Shown here: piece by piece, positions 45,952 to 57,316 of the stretch
Numbering within the stretch: position 1 is the first letter of the stretch
Layout of the letters: each line of letters opens with the position of its first letter
NCBI GenBank assembly: GCA_032690845.1
Contig: CM064426.1
Location: forward strand, 45,772,508 to 45,836,507
Direction: 5' to 3'
Source: Eleusine coracana subsp. coracana
Lineage: Eukaryota; Streptophyta; Magnoliopsida; Poales; Poaceae
DNA: 64,000 nucleotides
Position numbers and translations under genes: made by a program
The notes under the pieces: model-generated
What the model was told of the DNA's origin: nothing
Database searches by the model: none
What the model saw: only the letters and a program-made list of their open reading frames with translations

Positions 45952-47301
45952 ATCTCCCCCTTGATGAGTACATTGACAACACCAAATGCACAAAGATTAG
46001 AGATGGAAATGCGAAGCCGAATAAGCACATCCAAATGGCCAAACCCAAAGAAAAGGTGAAAACAAGCCATCTAGCAAGTAGGGATCACAAAACCAAGAGT
46101 TGGCAAAGAAAGCGACTTGAGAGGCAAAGAATGTGAAAAGCGCAAGAAACCGCTCAAGATCATGATATGCTCCCCCTCAAGTTGTGGTAGGTCTCATGTA
46201 GTGCAAAACGGATCAGATGAATTTCTTAGCATTATTTGTGCATGACCCCAAAATTTTCTCCCCCTTTGGCAATGAACTCATCAAAGAGGCAAAAGAACAA
46301 GCAAACATGCAATGCATGAAAATGCAAACCTCAGGAGCTTCAACAATTATGCAAACAAGCATTTAACTTTGCTAATCATAACCATAGTGCCATGAAGTGT
46401 AAAGGCAATAGCTCCCAATCATGCAAAGATCAAAAATAGATAGCAAGGCATAAACACCATGAGCTATACTGGCTAAGCAAAAAGATTGACTAGCTTAGAT
46501 AGAATCAAATTTTGCTTATCATGAGAAAATCTGCCACCACAAGTGTAAGTACTCTCATCCAAGGCAAAACAAGCACCAAGTGAATCATAAGAATCTAGCC
46601 AGTTTCAATCTCAACAAGGGCAACAAGCACTCACAGAAAATAAGCTCTACAAACACTCACATATGAAACAGAGACTCAGTTGATCAAGTGATTATAGTTT
46701 ATCCTCATGTGTCCTCTTATCCATGCGGAGGGTCGCACGACTGGGTACGGCAAACACCCCAAGGCTTCAAGTCACAATGTTTAGATTTAGCATTATTGAG
46801 TAGTTCTTGATCAAAGCACTTAGCAGATGTTTCAAGATTATGCACAAGACAAAAGAGCATGCTTTTGCGGCAAAAGGAACACACGTTCCCACAATGTTTC
46901 ATCATGAGCTAAACATTTGCAAAGCCTTCCATTTCGCAAACACAAGGTGCCAAAGCCAAGACATCCTCTAGACTAGCCTCAGTGTAAGTTTCAACAAGGA
47001 TAAGAGCAATTATACACATGGTGAGCAAGTTTTAGCAAGATTAGTTCATAAGGTTCACAAGAAGCTTAGTTTACCTTTAAGATTAGCAAGTTGCTCACAT
47101 GAGTTTATAACAGGCCATCTAGAAAATCTAAGCATAAGAGATTACCATCACATCCACACAACTTAGCTCAAGCTCAATCATAGCAAGGAGAAATGCAAGA
47201 AGTCATAAGAATCAAAGCTCATCTACCAATGCATATATTACATATGAGATGCAATGCGAAAATGGTAAGATACATATATACAAGAGAAAACCAACTCCCC
47301 C
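45952..47301 (-). other. Non-coding 3' region of copia G
   Basis: About 1.35 kb between the RNase H stop and the LTR. No env-like or other domain is recognised. The sequence is A-rich on the plus strand with many CAAG words. SIRE-type elements may carry an additional ORF here, but none is supported. Confidence 0.6.
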
Positions 47302-48923
47302 TCAAATGATGCCATAGGGATGACAAACACCAAGTTCCCCCCGAAGAAAAGCATGTCTCGAAGCATCTAGGGGCTTGGTGAGGATATCAGCTAGTTGGTT
47401 TTTGGTATCAATGTATTGGAGCTCAACATCTCCCTTCTCAACATTGTCTCTCAGGAAGTGGAATCGCACATTGATGTGTTTGACCTTACCATGTTGGACT
47501 GGGTTTTGGCTAAGCATATGGCACTGGAGTTATCACATATGAGTGGAACACCCTTAAAAATCAACCCATAGTCTCTCATGGTAGACACAATCCATAGAAT
47601 TTGTGAGCAACAGCTAGCAACAGCTACATACTCAGCCTCTATGGTGGATTGGGCAACACTCGACTGCTTACAAGAAGATCAACAGATCAAAGAAGTACCC
47701 AAGAAATGGCAAGTACCGGAAGTGCTCTTCCTATCAATTCTACACCCAGCAAAGTCCGCATCCGAATACCCAATGAGATCAAGAGATGAAGATGCAGAGT
47801 ACCAAAGACCGAACTCAAGGGTGTATTTGAGATATCTAAAGATGCGCTTGACAGCCTTGCAATGAGTCACCCTTGGGGAAGCTTGAAATCGAGCACAAAG
47901 ACACACCGCAAAGTGTATGTCGGGTCTTGTCGCTGTCAGGTACAAGAGGGAGCCAATCATGCTCCTGTACTCCCTTTGATCCACCGCTTCACAGTCTTCA
48001 TCAGGGTCAAGAGCCATTGTAGTGGACATTGGAGTAGACAACGGCTTCACATTGACCATGTCGAACTTCTTCAGAAGATCCTTCATGTACTTGGCTTGAT
48101 GTATAAAAGTGCCTTGCTTGCACTGCTTGATTTGAAGCCCAAGAAAGAAGGTGAGCTCTCCCATCATCGACATCTGAAATTCACTCTGCATAGCTTCCTA
48201 AAACCTGGACACAAGAGCATGAGAGGAACCGCCAAAGATGATATCATCCATGTAAATCTGAACCATTAGAAAGTCATTGCCATGCTTGAGAGTGAACAAG
48301 GTTTTATCAACACACCCCATGACATACCCACGCTCTAGCAAGAAGGTCTTAAGCCTAGCATACTGTGCCCTAGGTGCTTGCTTTAGCCCGTACAAAGCCT
48401 TCTGAAGCTAGTACACACGGTTTGGGTATTTGTGGTGCTCAAAGCCAGGGGGTTGCCTCACATACACTTCTTCCTCTATGAAACCATTTAGGAAAGCACT
48501 CTTGACATCCATTTGATAGAGTCTAATGCCCTTGGAGGCAGCAAATGCAAGCAAGATCCTAATGGCTTCTATGCGAGCAACAGGAGCAAAGGTTTCACCA
48601 TTATCTAAGCCCTCCACTTGGCTAAAACCTTGAGCAACTAGCCTAGCCTTGTTTCTCACAACCTCACCATCCTCCCCATGTTTGTTTTTGAACACCCACT
48701 TGGTTCCTATGACATTGACATTTTTGGGAGGCTCTACAAGGGTCCAGACTTTGTTTCTCTCAAAGTTTTCCAAGTCCTCATGTATGGCATTAACCCAATG
48801 TTCATCAGATAGTGCGTGTCCAACATCCCGGGGTTCAAAGGTTGCAACAAAGAGAGAATTGGTAAAGCAAGCAAGATGTGCAGACCTTGACCTTGTTGTC
48901 CTCTCATAGAGATTACCGATCAT
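47302..48923 (-). pseudogene. Reverse transcriptase and RNase H of copia G
   Basis: In order: DEHWVNAIHEDLENFERNKV, GTKWVFKNKHGEDG, NKARLVAQGFSQ, LYQMDVKSAFLNGFIEEEVY, LYGLKQAPRAQYARL, the catalytic IYMDDIIFGG, then RNase H blocks DLIGYSDADFAG, RKSTSGTCHFLG and the end piece HINVRFHFLRDNVEKGDVEL, ADILTKPLD. The usual copia YVDD is YMDD here. Stops lie after NRVY (48408) and after ALVSRF (48198), and a frame break lies near 47660-47680. Confidence 0.93.
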
Positions 48924-48944
48924 CTATTGAGGTGGATGTTGACG

Positions 48945-50468
48945 CTAAATGTGGTGAGGAGCCTCTCTCTCAGAGTGTACCTCCCCCTCAACCACAGCTA
49001 GAGCTTGCTCGACAGCTGCTGAAGTCGATGTAGAAGCTTCTGGACCCTCTGCTGGAGTAGTGGTAGCAGCAGGAACAAGCTCGGATGTGGGATGGAATGA
49101 CTCATCATCATCATCATCCAAGCTCTGTAGGTCCTCTTCTACAAAGATGCTCTCCTTCATCTCCTTGTCACCTGTAGAGTCAATCACATTCCTTGCACAA
49201 GAGTTTGATTCATCAAAGGTTACATCATAGGATTCTACGATGGTGTTAGTCTCCAAATTCAAAACTCTGTAGGAATGACCATGAAGAGAGTAACCAAGAA
49301 AGATTCCATCGGAAGATCTCGACTCAAACTTGTCAAGATTGCCACGCTTGAGAATAAAGAACTTGCAACCAAAGGCACGCAAAAGAGAAACCGAGGGCTT
49401 TCTCCCAAAACGCAGCTCATAAGAAGTCACATTAAGAATTGAGCGCAAGAAAATCCGATTGGAAACATAGCAAGCAGTGCTAATGGCCTCAACCCAAAAC
49501 CGCCTCGGAGTCCTATACTCATCGAGCATCGTCCGGGCCATCTCCACTAAGGTTCTGTTCTTTCTTTCAACCACACCATTCTGCTAGGGAACCCGAGGTG
49601 CTGAAAATTGATGCTCAATACCATGATCAAGACTGAAAGCATCAAAGGAAGAGTTCTTGAACTCGGTGCCATTATCACTGCGAATTGCTCGTAATGCACC
49701 AGGGAGTTCCTTGAACAATCTCAAAGCTAAGCTCCAAAAGTGATGAAACACTTCATCCTTGCTCTCAAGAAAGTAGACCCAAGAGTAGCGAGAGCAGTCG
49801 TCAACAATCACAAGAACATACCACTTCCCACCCGCCGAACGAACCCGAGAAGGACCAACAGTGTCCATATGAAGCAACTCTCCAGGGCGTTCAGTCATCA
49901 CCAAATTGATTGGTGGATGAGAAGCGGCAATCATTTTCCCATGACGGCAAGGAGCACAAACCAAATCCTTATCAAATTTGAGCTTGGGCAATCCTCGGAT
50001 CAAACCTAGGCCACTCAAGCAACATAACAAGTCAAAGCTCATGTGACCCAGTCTCCTATGCCATTTCCAGAGCTCAGAAGAAGATTGAGCAAACAAGCAC
50101 TTGTGAGAACCAGGAGAACCAGCAAAATCAGCCTGAAAAACTCTGCCAATGCGAGAAATCCCACAAACCAAGGAACCACTCAAATCAAGAACACAAGAAG
50201 CATTCGACTTAAACCGCACATCCAAACCAACATCCAGAAGCTGAGAGACAGAGAGGAGATTGTACTTCAGAAACTCAACCAAACCAACATCATTGAGAGT
50301 GAAGTTCTCATTTACCTTTACCGCGCCCCTTCCCTTCACTCTTCCTCTCTTGTCATCTCCAAAGGTCACATACTCCCGACGCTTCAAGGGAGTGAGGCTG
50401 GAGAACCACTTTGCATTTCCTGTCATGTGGCACAAACAGCCGAAATCCATCAACCACTTGTTCTCCAA
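48945..50468 (-). pseudogene. Protease and integrase of copia G
   Basis: The protease active site reads WLMDFGCLCHMTG; copia proteases have D-S/T-G, so the second residue is Phe and activity is doubtful. The GAG-pre-integrase zinc region is WHRRLGHMSFDLL followed by CAPCRHGKM. The integrase triad is Asp in LLHMDTVGPSR, Asp in IRSDNGTEFKN and Glu in NGMVERKN-like QNGVVERKN. A TAG (CAG in the family) separates the second Asp from the Glu near 49581. The C-terminal part has FGCKFFILKRG and GIFLGYSLHGHSYRVLN, then an acidic linker. Confidence 0.92.
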
Positions 50469-50581
50469 GCCTCCACCTGCTGCCTACAAAGAACGAGAAG
50501 TGAAAGTCGATGGCTCAGTGCTGGGGTTAGTCAAAATGCATTTGGGAATCCAGCACTTAACCATACGACCGGTAGTAGTCA

Positions 50582-52977
50582 TCACAATTCTTTGCACTTT
50601 ATCATTCGAACGCATGGGATGAGAACCACGATGGGGAAAACATGGCCTGTCAAAGCGTCTCGACTGAAGCCTTGAGTTGTGAGGATAGAAATCATTTGTG
50701 TGAAAGCCAAATCCACGCGAGTGACGCTCACCACGATGGGGAAAAGTGGGGCGCCAAAGCGCTGCTGCGCAAAGCCTATGTTTCGTGAATCAAAGCCATA
50801 TGAGGAATGACCCTGTCCACGATAGGCACGAGAAAAAGAGCGAAACTGAAAGTCAACAAAATCATCATAAAAAGCATCCCTAGTCAACTCAGCTTGCTTC
50901 CTCTCAATCCTCTTACGCCTATAACAGAATTCATCCAAGTGGCCCTTGCGACCACAAGACATGCAAATGTAGACACCCTTAGGATTAGGCTTGGTTTGCA
51001 TTGCAGATTTGGGTTTTGGCTTCTCTATTTGCTTTGGGTTGAAGGAGGGTTTTGGATTGGGTGGATAGTATGTGTCAGTGGGTTTGATGGTGTTTTCCTC
51101 ATCCTTGTAGCTGGGGCTAGGTACAAACTTACCCACATTCTCACTCTCCTTGTCACACCTCTCAAATCCCAAACCCAAGTTATAGGTTGATCTAGTAGCA
51201 CTCTCCTTCAGTCTTGCCAAATCACTCTCAATCTTCTCATACTCACTAGGGTTCTCTGGAGCCTAGACATAAGATAGTCATTTTCCTGAACTAGGGCTTT
51301 GTTTTCCTCCCTAGTGATTACAAGCTTGTCCTTAAGAGAGACACACACTTCACAAGGTGGTGGAAGGACCTTAGAGTGAGTCTCATGAAGCAACATGGAC
51401 TCAAGCTCTTTGATTTTGAGGGACTGAGCTTCCAACTCATCTGTGAGCTTGGGGCACTTCTGACATGCACCCAAAAGAGTTGGTCTAGCTTTGAACTCAT
51501 CAAGCTCCTTGAGGGCACTCTCAAGCTGACTGGCAACTTGAGCATGCACACTCTCCCTCTGTGCAAGATCACTCATCACAACTTGACAAGACTCACACTC
51601 AACAACAATGACCTCACGAGCAAGCTTGGACCTAAGCGAAGCAATTTCAAAATTAGCACTCTCGAACTTAGACTTAAGCTCTCTACTCTCACGAACAACA
51701 CTCCGAAGCTTATCATCTTGCATGAGCAGAACATCGCGCAAATGATCAAGTTCAGAAGAGAGCTCATTGAAAGTGGGAGGTACCTCGCTTGTGTCGGAGT
51801 CGAATCCAGAGTCAGTGTCGTGGTCGTTCTTTGCCATGAAGTAAAGCCCGATGAAGTCATACTTCCTCTTGACTCGTGGCTTTTCAACCTCCTCCTCCGA
51901 GCTTGTAAGGCCTTCACTTGATGTGAGGTCGACATCGCTCAAGGCGGCAACGCAGGTGCGTGCAATGGCTTTGGCGAACTTCTTGGAGTTCTTGCCCTTC
52001 TTGTAGAAGTAGTTCTTCTTCTGCTTGAAGTCTTCAGTGTTGTTGTCACGGTACCCGGCCTTCTTCTTATTCTTGGGACAATCAGCGATGAAGTGTCCCC
52101 GGTCACCGCACTCGAAGCAGGTTCTTGAACCACCTCCTCTTCTCTCCTTCCGGTTGTTGTAGAACTTCCTGAACTTCCTTGTGAGGAAGGACAACTCCTC
52201 GTCAGGAAGGCATTCCATCTGTTCATCGGAAGCTGCAACAAGAGAAGACAAAGCAAACTCTAAGGAAGACTTGTCAAGTGAGGGGTAAGTTCCAGAAGAA
52301 GCACAACTGTGATCACCCTTCTGAGAACTAGAAAGAAAAGCCAGGCTAGAAGCAGGAATAGCAAGATTAGGACAAGATTTCCTAGACAGTTCATGAGATT
52401 TCAGCTTGCTATATAGTTGCTCACAGTTCAGAGTATTGAATTCAGCAGTTTCTTCTAGAGCAGCAATTTTAACACCCCAAACATTTTCATCAAGTGAGTA
52501 CAACAGTTGCTTAGCTCTATCATTGTCATTGTACACAAGGGTACCACAAGCCCGCAAGTTGCACATGATTGCCTCAAACCAATGAAAGGTGTCATCTAGT
52601 GACTCGCCTGGTTTCTGTGCAAAGGTTTGGTACTGTCTATTGTAAGAATCCTTACGCATAGACTTGACCTGGTTGGTACCCTCATGGTAAGTGCAGAGCT
52701 TATCCCAAATAGCATGAGCAGTGTCAAGGTGTGCAACCCTATCATGTTCGCTCCTACCAAGTGCAGAAAGCAGAATATTGACAACTTTGGAGTTGTTCTC
52801 ATACCTGACTAACTCACCTGCAGAAGCAGTGTTCAAGTCTTGTGGTATAGCATACTCCTGATCAACAATCTCCCAAATTGCACATCCTTGACTTAGCAGA
52901 TATGCCTTGGTCCATGACTTCCAGTAGGGGAAGTCCTCTCCATCGAACATCCATAGCTTGACAGCACGCTTCTCCAT
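50582..52977 (-). pseudogene. gag of copia G, with two zinc knuckles
   Basis: The ATG at 52977 lies 63 bp from the LTR. The first frame is 589 codons: MFDGEDFPYWKSWTKAYL and IWDKLCTYHEGTNQVK belong to the capsid-like region, followed by the knuckle CFECGDRGHFIADC and a long predicted coiled coil (SELDHLRDVLLMQDDKLRSV). A frame change near 51215 leads to a second frame with the knuckle CMSCGRKGHLDEFC and a Tyr/Pro/Lys-rich region. Long coiled-coil gags with two knuckles are seen in the SIRE/Maximus lineage. Confidence 0.9.
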
Positions 52978-53020
52978 GTCGCCTTCAGATCACGAAGCCA
53001 GTGAAGGTCAACTAGTAATC

Positions 53021-53040
53021 AAACTGGCTTTGATACCAAT
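53021..53040 (-). promoter_or_regulatory. Primer binding site of copia G
   Basis: On the minus strand TTGGTATCAAAGCC follows the LTR end CTCA after one base, a tRNA-iMet-type copia primer site with a G-to-A change relative to the usual TTGGTATCAGAGC. Confidence 0.9.
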
Positions 53041-54856
53041 TGAGGACCGAGAAGGCAACCAGAGGGGGGGTGAACGAGAGCCAAATAAAATTCTCCTAGA
53101 GAACTTGGCCTATATCCCAAAAACAACCCAAGCCAACCTCCAAATTGACCACGAAGACTACACACACCAACTTGTGGTGTACTAGCCGTAGGAGTGATCA
53201 ACCACACCAATGAAACATAGCAGAAACAAAAAGGAAAGAAGCAATCCTCAACAGTTCAGAACTGAACTCCCATCGGTAGTGCCGATCCCTGCCATCGGCA
53301 GTGCCGGTGGGCATCGGCAGTGCCAGTCACGCCTATAGGCAGTGCTGGTGCGCGTCTTTGCCAGTGCCGGTCCCACCTATTGGCAGTGCCGGTGCGGGAT
53401 ACTGTCGCACTAGAGCCTACAGACCAGACCGATCGGCAGTGCCGGTCCTGATCATCAACAGTGCCGGTCGACCCCCGACAGAACAAAAAATCTCTCAGGA
53501 TCTTCTCAAAACTTCTCCAAAACTCAATCAAACGAACTCCAAATGATGCGAGTTTTCGACCAGTGAATCCTCATCACATCACAACCCTAATCCTAGGAGA
53601 TCAACTCAATTGGCTCAAGAAATCATCACGAATTTCAGATCTCGTGCCAAGAACACCAAAAAGGAGAAACTTGAGAAATCCTTCAAATTGAATGTGCTAG
53701 AGCCAATAATTCCAACAAGGATCCATAGAGGATTATCCTAGCTCATCCTAGCAACAAGTTTCTCATGAAATCCGGGCCAAAAACTCGTCCAAAAGTGAGA
53801 TAAAAAATCACCATGAAAATAGTTCCAAAAATAAGAAAAAGGGAATTTTGGGATTCAAGTGAAGAGGGAAATCTTGAGCACGAAAATACTTCTCATATCA
53901 TAGACATGTGCTTACAAAATCCATATGTACAAGGCTAGGAAGCCACCCTCTTCCTCCCACTATTTGGAAGAGCAAGAGATGTCTCTCACACACCCACTAC
54001 TCTCCTCTCAAACATGAAGTCCTCTCCTAGCACTTTGAATAGAGTCCTAACACAAGGCTAATGGAAAGAGAGGCACCTCTCCCACTAGCTACACCTCTCC
54101 TTATATAGGCCTAGGGTCTATTGTCCACATGACCACTCTACCCTTGACCTACATAACACACCCACCTACCACCGGGGGCATAACCGTCCATCTTTTTCCT
54201 CATCGCCCGAATGCCATCGGATGCTTCACGTCTTTGCTTCATCTCGAAGCAAGCTCCATGATGGAGCCACGTGCACCACCAATCACCGCCACCGGTTTTG
54301 AGGCCCAAACTGGGAAACCGCCTTGCACGCTTCTTAAAGCGCGACTTCTCGATGTTGACGCATGTCACCTTGTCCCGCGATCCTGACCACCGGCAAGTCT
54401 CTCCCAGTCCCTGTCCATCGGGCCCCCTTGTCACTTGCACCGGTATCCCGTTCACCTTGACTTGGTCAACACACCGTCTTCATCACCACCATGGTTTTGA
54501 GGCTCAACCGTGAAACCGTCCGTGTTTCTTGCCTCTCCACGTGTACGGTGTGGATCACCCTTGACTTCACCCGGCATCCCGATCGTCTGGCCCCAAGTCC
54601 CCTACTTGTGCCCGATCCTCTCGCCGTTGACCGCCAAGTCGACTCCAGTGACCTACACATCATGAGACAAGCAAACACATTTCCCATCTCCTGCAACATC
54701 ACCAATATCTCCACCAACTCTAGTTAGTCATAACCATGATATGCAAACCCATGCAATCCATGGATTCCTTCATTTCAACTCAAACACCGAATCCGCTCAA
54801 GTCAATTACTCATCACAAGTATAGCAAACCATGGCACATATCCACATGGTTTCTCA
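53041..54856 (-). repeat. 5' LTR of copia G
   Basis: 1816 bp, 38 bp longer than its partner. About eight copies of the TCGGCAGTGCCGGT-type palindrome lie at 53273-53470, against six in the other LTR, which accounts for much of the length difference. A TATATAGG-like word is near 54101. Confidence 0.93.
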
Positions 54857-55395
54857 GAGTTCTTGTTCCCGGTCTTCAATGGCACATTGATGTAGGCCTC
54901 CTTCTTGCGCAACTGGAAGCCAACGCCGCGTATAGCTACTTGATTGTCCTTGGTCGGCAGTGGACGGAGGACAAATAGATGGCGGAATAAATTGAAATGG
55001 GGAAGGATGCCCAGAAATGCTTCGCACATGTGCATGAAGATGTTGATGCGAAGAATGGAATTGGGATTGAGGTTGACAAGCTCAATCCCATAAAAGAAAA
55101 GGAGCCCGCGCAAGAAGCTGTAGTAGGGGACTCTAAAGCCGTGCTCGAAGAACGAGCAGAATACAACTATCTGTTTATGAATAAGGATGGGGCAAGATTC
55201 ATGGGGTACCTTCCAGTCGATCTGCACTTGCTCTGGAAGGGTGCCGTCGACCACCATCTGATTCATATCGGCCTGGGAGAGGTTGCTCTTCGAGAACTCC
55301 CGAAGCTGCTCCGGGATGTCGATCTCCGATGAGGAGGACACGGCGGCGGCAGTGGGAGTGGCAGGGATCGAGGTGGAAACCTTCTTGCGATCCAT

Positions 55396-56381
55396 GGCGA
55401 TGATTGTTTTGGGCGTGGTGGATCAAATCCTGAACCCTAGCAAAGGCTTGGGGGCCAAGCGCGGCGAGATCTGTGGTGACTGGAAGCGAAGGTGCTAACC
55501 CTAGCTGGAAAGTTGAGGAGTCGCTGAGAACAGTGGCGGCGCGAGGAAGACGAAGAGTTAGTGCACAAATGCAGCGTGGACTGAGAGTCAACTCGACGCT
55601 GCCTTTTATACTCCTGCTTTTTGACCTAAGGGTCCCATGGGCCAGGGTGGGCTGTACAGTGATGACGATTGTTTGCTTAAGCAAAGATTAATTAAGGACC
55701 TTATAATATGATTAGGGTCTAAAACCTTGAGAAATAAAGCTCGGGGGCTTCTTTGATGAGAAGCATTTGAAAAATATTTAACCATATCTATATGATTTGA
55801 TGATCATATAGCGAAGGACTTGATGGTCGTATGGGTATAAGTTGAAAGGTTATGGTATTGATTGAAGTCAATAACCAAATTGTCAAAATTGGACTTATGG
55901 ATAATTAGAGTGACTAATTATTAGGGAAAGGCTATATTATGATTGATGTCATTTAGCTTAGTACCATTATGTGATCGATGTCATAGGTTCACATGAATTG
56001 AATATGATGGATATCATAAAATTCAGACCGACCAGTCACTTGGACATAATGTATGTCACTCGGCCTATTTGATAATCGGTCGGCAAGGCTGAAGCTTTGC
56101 AAGTTGACTTACTGGTTTGATGATCAGAGGTCTGTTAAACTCAGGCTTGATGGTTTGAGTAAAATACATACAAAATAATAGGAGGTAATATAATTAGACT
56201 CTTGCATTATTTGTTAGTCTCCAAATTATACAAGAGTCAGGGGCTACACCTGATCAGGTGCACCTAACCAGTGCACCAGATCTATCAGGAATTTCAATAA
56301 AGAGGTCTTCCTAATTTATGATCTACATTGAAGATCATTTTGAGAGTTGAAGCTCAAAATCAGGAAGCACTCGGGGGCTGC
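55396..56381 (+). other. Spacer between the antisense ORF start and the 3' LTR of element E
   Basis: About 1 kb, AT-rich from 55700. It would contain the promoter of the antisense ORF. No domain is recognised. GGGGGCTGC at 56373-56381 next to the LTR is the likely polypurine tract, and a similar CTCGGGGGCTTC occurs at 55740. Confidence 0.55.
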
Positions 56382-56764
56382 TATGGGATACTTGCCTTAC
56401 GGGTATCCTCATACAAGACTAAGTCGGTAGCTGACCGGGTACTTCATCAACAAGGAAGCCGACCGACTCAACTTGGAGCACAAGGCATGTAGAGATAGAC
56501 TTTCTATGTAAATCCTAAGGGGTTACGACTAGGACTCTTCATGTACCCCCCTGCTGACCGGATATGTAAGGCGGCAGGGTATCGCTCATTGAGGGAGACT
56601 AGTTTTTCTGCAAACATCAATACAACACACAGAACACAGGACGTAGGGTTTTTACTCTCATCGAGAGGGCCCGAACCTGTATAACTTGGCGTCTTGTGTT
56701 ACCTTCGTAGTTCTTAGTCTCAACGTAGCCCTATACAATTTACTACCGATCTCAAGCTTCGACA
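56382..56764 (+). repeat. 3' LTR of element E
   Basis: 383 bp, close in length to the 380 bp solo LTR in coilin intron 4 and lacking the 98 bp segment of the 5' LTR. The first bases are TATGGG where the other copies have TGTGGG. Confidence 0.93.
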
Positions 56765-57316
56765 ATGTATTAGTTCTACCATGGTGGGCAGCATCCATAT
56801 CATATTCCCATGGACGGCCTAATAAAAGTGAACATGCTTGCATAGGTACAACATGAAAATCAGCATAGTCTTGATAAGAACCGACTGAAAAGTGTATGCG
56901 TGCTGATCGAGTTACCTGTGCCGTACCACTATTGTTGAACCATTTGATGTGGTAGGGCTGATGTAGTGCATGTGTGGTCAAGCCAAGCTTGCTTACCAGA
57001 TCAGAACTTACCAAGTTGTTACAGCTCCCAGTATCAATGATGGTGAGAACACGGTGGTCCACGACAATGAGGTACATGTAGAATAAATTGTTGCGTTGTT
57101 GTTCTTCCGCTTGTCCCACCTGAGTGGTCAACACACACTGTACAATGAGGCTAGGAAAGCCCGCGGTGGCAGCAATGGAATCAATGGCGGTAGTCTCCTG
57201 CTCCTCTGTCGAATTTGCAACAAGGTTAGGCATACAAGCAAATTCATCTTCAACATCACTACAACTTTCATACCCATCAGCGGTAGCGATGAAACCACGA
57301 CGACTAGGGCAATCCT

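Larger units (their letters stand above)
44174..54856 (-). mobile_element. Copia G (SIRE/Maximus-like), minus strand, about 10.7 kb
   Basis: LTRs at 44174-45951 and 53041-54856 read, on the minus strand, TGAGAAACCATGTGG to GGTCCTCA or GGTCCTTCA. Flanks CAGTT (44169-44173) and GAGTT (54857-54861) form a 5 bp duplication with one mismatch, confirmed by the coding frame of the interrupted antisense ORF. The order on the minus strand is LTR, primer binding site, gag, protease, integrase, RT, RNase H, long 3' region, polypurine tract, LTR, which is copia order. It is the innermost insertion of the nest. Confidence 0.95.
41850..55395 (-). pseudogene. Antisense ORF of element E (putative gypsy-type transposon protein), split by copia G
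   Basis: The minus-strand ATG at 55395 opens a Ser/Thr/Pro-rich start (MDRKKVSTSIPATPTAAAV), then FSKSNLSQADMNQMVVDGTL, VVFCSFFEHGFRVPYYSFLR, GIELVNLNPNSILRINIFMH and FVLRPLPTKDNQVA. This matches the plant-specific domain annotated as putative gypsy type transposon (Pfam Transposase_28, from memory). Copia G cuts it at 54856. It resumes at 44173 with YCDNSPPVLADFIDAKTIPL and QPLKLQSHPAWNYVNND to GTMWGQ, where a GTAAGA donor (43777-43771) and a TTGTATAG acceptor (43708-43701) suggest splicing. Farther on come Pro-rich (43071-42859) and coiled-coil (42479-42300) frames. A TAG lies just after the junction. Function unknown. Confidence 0.75.
34860..56764 (+). mobile_element. Element E: Tat-lineage gypsy with antisense ORF, split by copia G
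   Basis: LTRs at 34860-35339 and 56382-56764 begin TGTGGGATACTT (TATGGGATACTT in the right one) and end AAGCTTCGACA. A perfect duplication ATGTA lies at 34855-34859 and 56765-56769. The order is LTR, primer binding site, gag, protease, RT, two RNase H regions, integrase, then an antisense ORF before the 3' LTR. Nested copia G (44174-54856) splits the antisense ORF. Without G the element is about 11.2 kb. Stops almost all derive from C-to-T or G-to-A change. The family also left the solo LTR in coilin intron 4. Confidence 0.95.

Noticed and set aside
44174..47301. Possible env-like gene in the 3' region of copia G
   Set aside because: No long frame, signal peptide or transmembrane segments on the coding strand between RNase H and the LTR.
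50043..50675. 210-codon plus-strand open frame
   Set aside because: Shadow of the copia G protease, integrase and gag frames on the minus strand.
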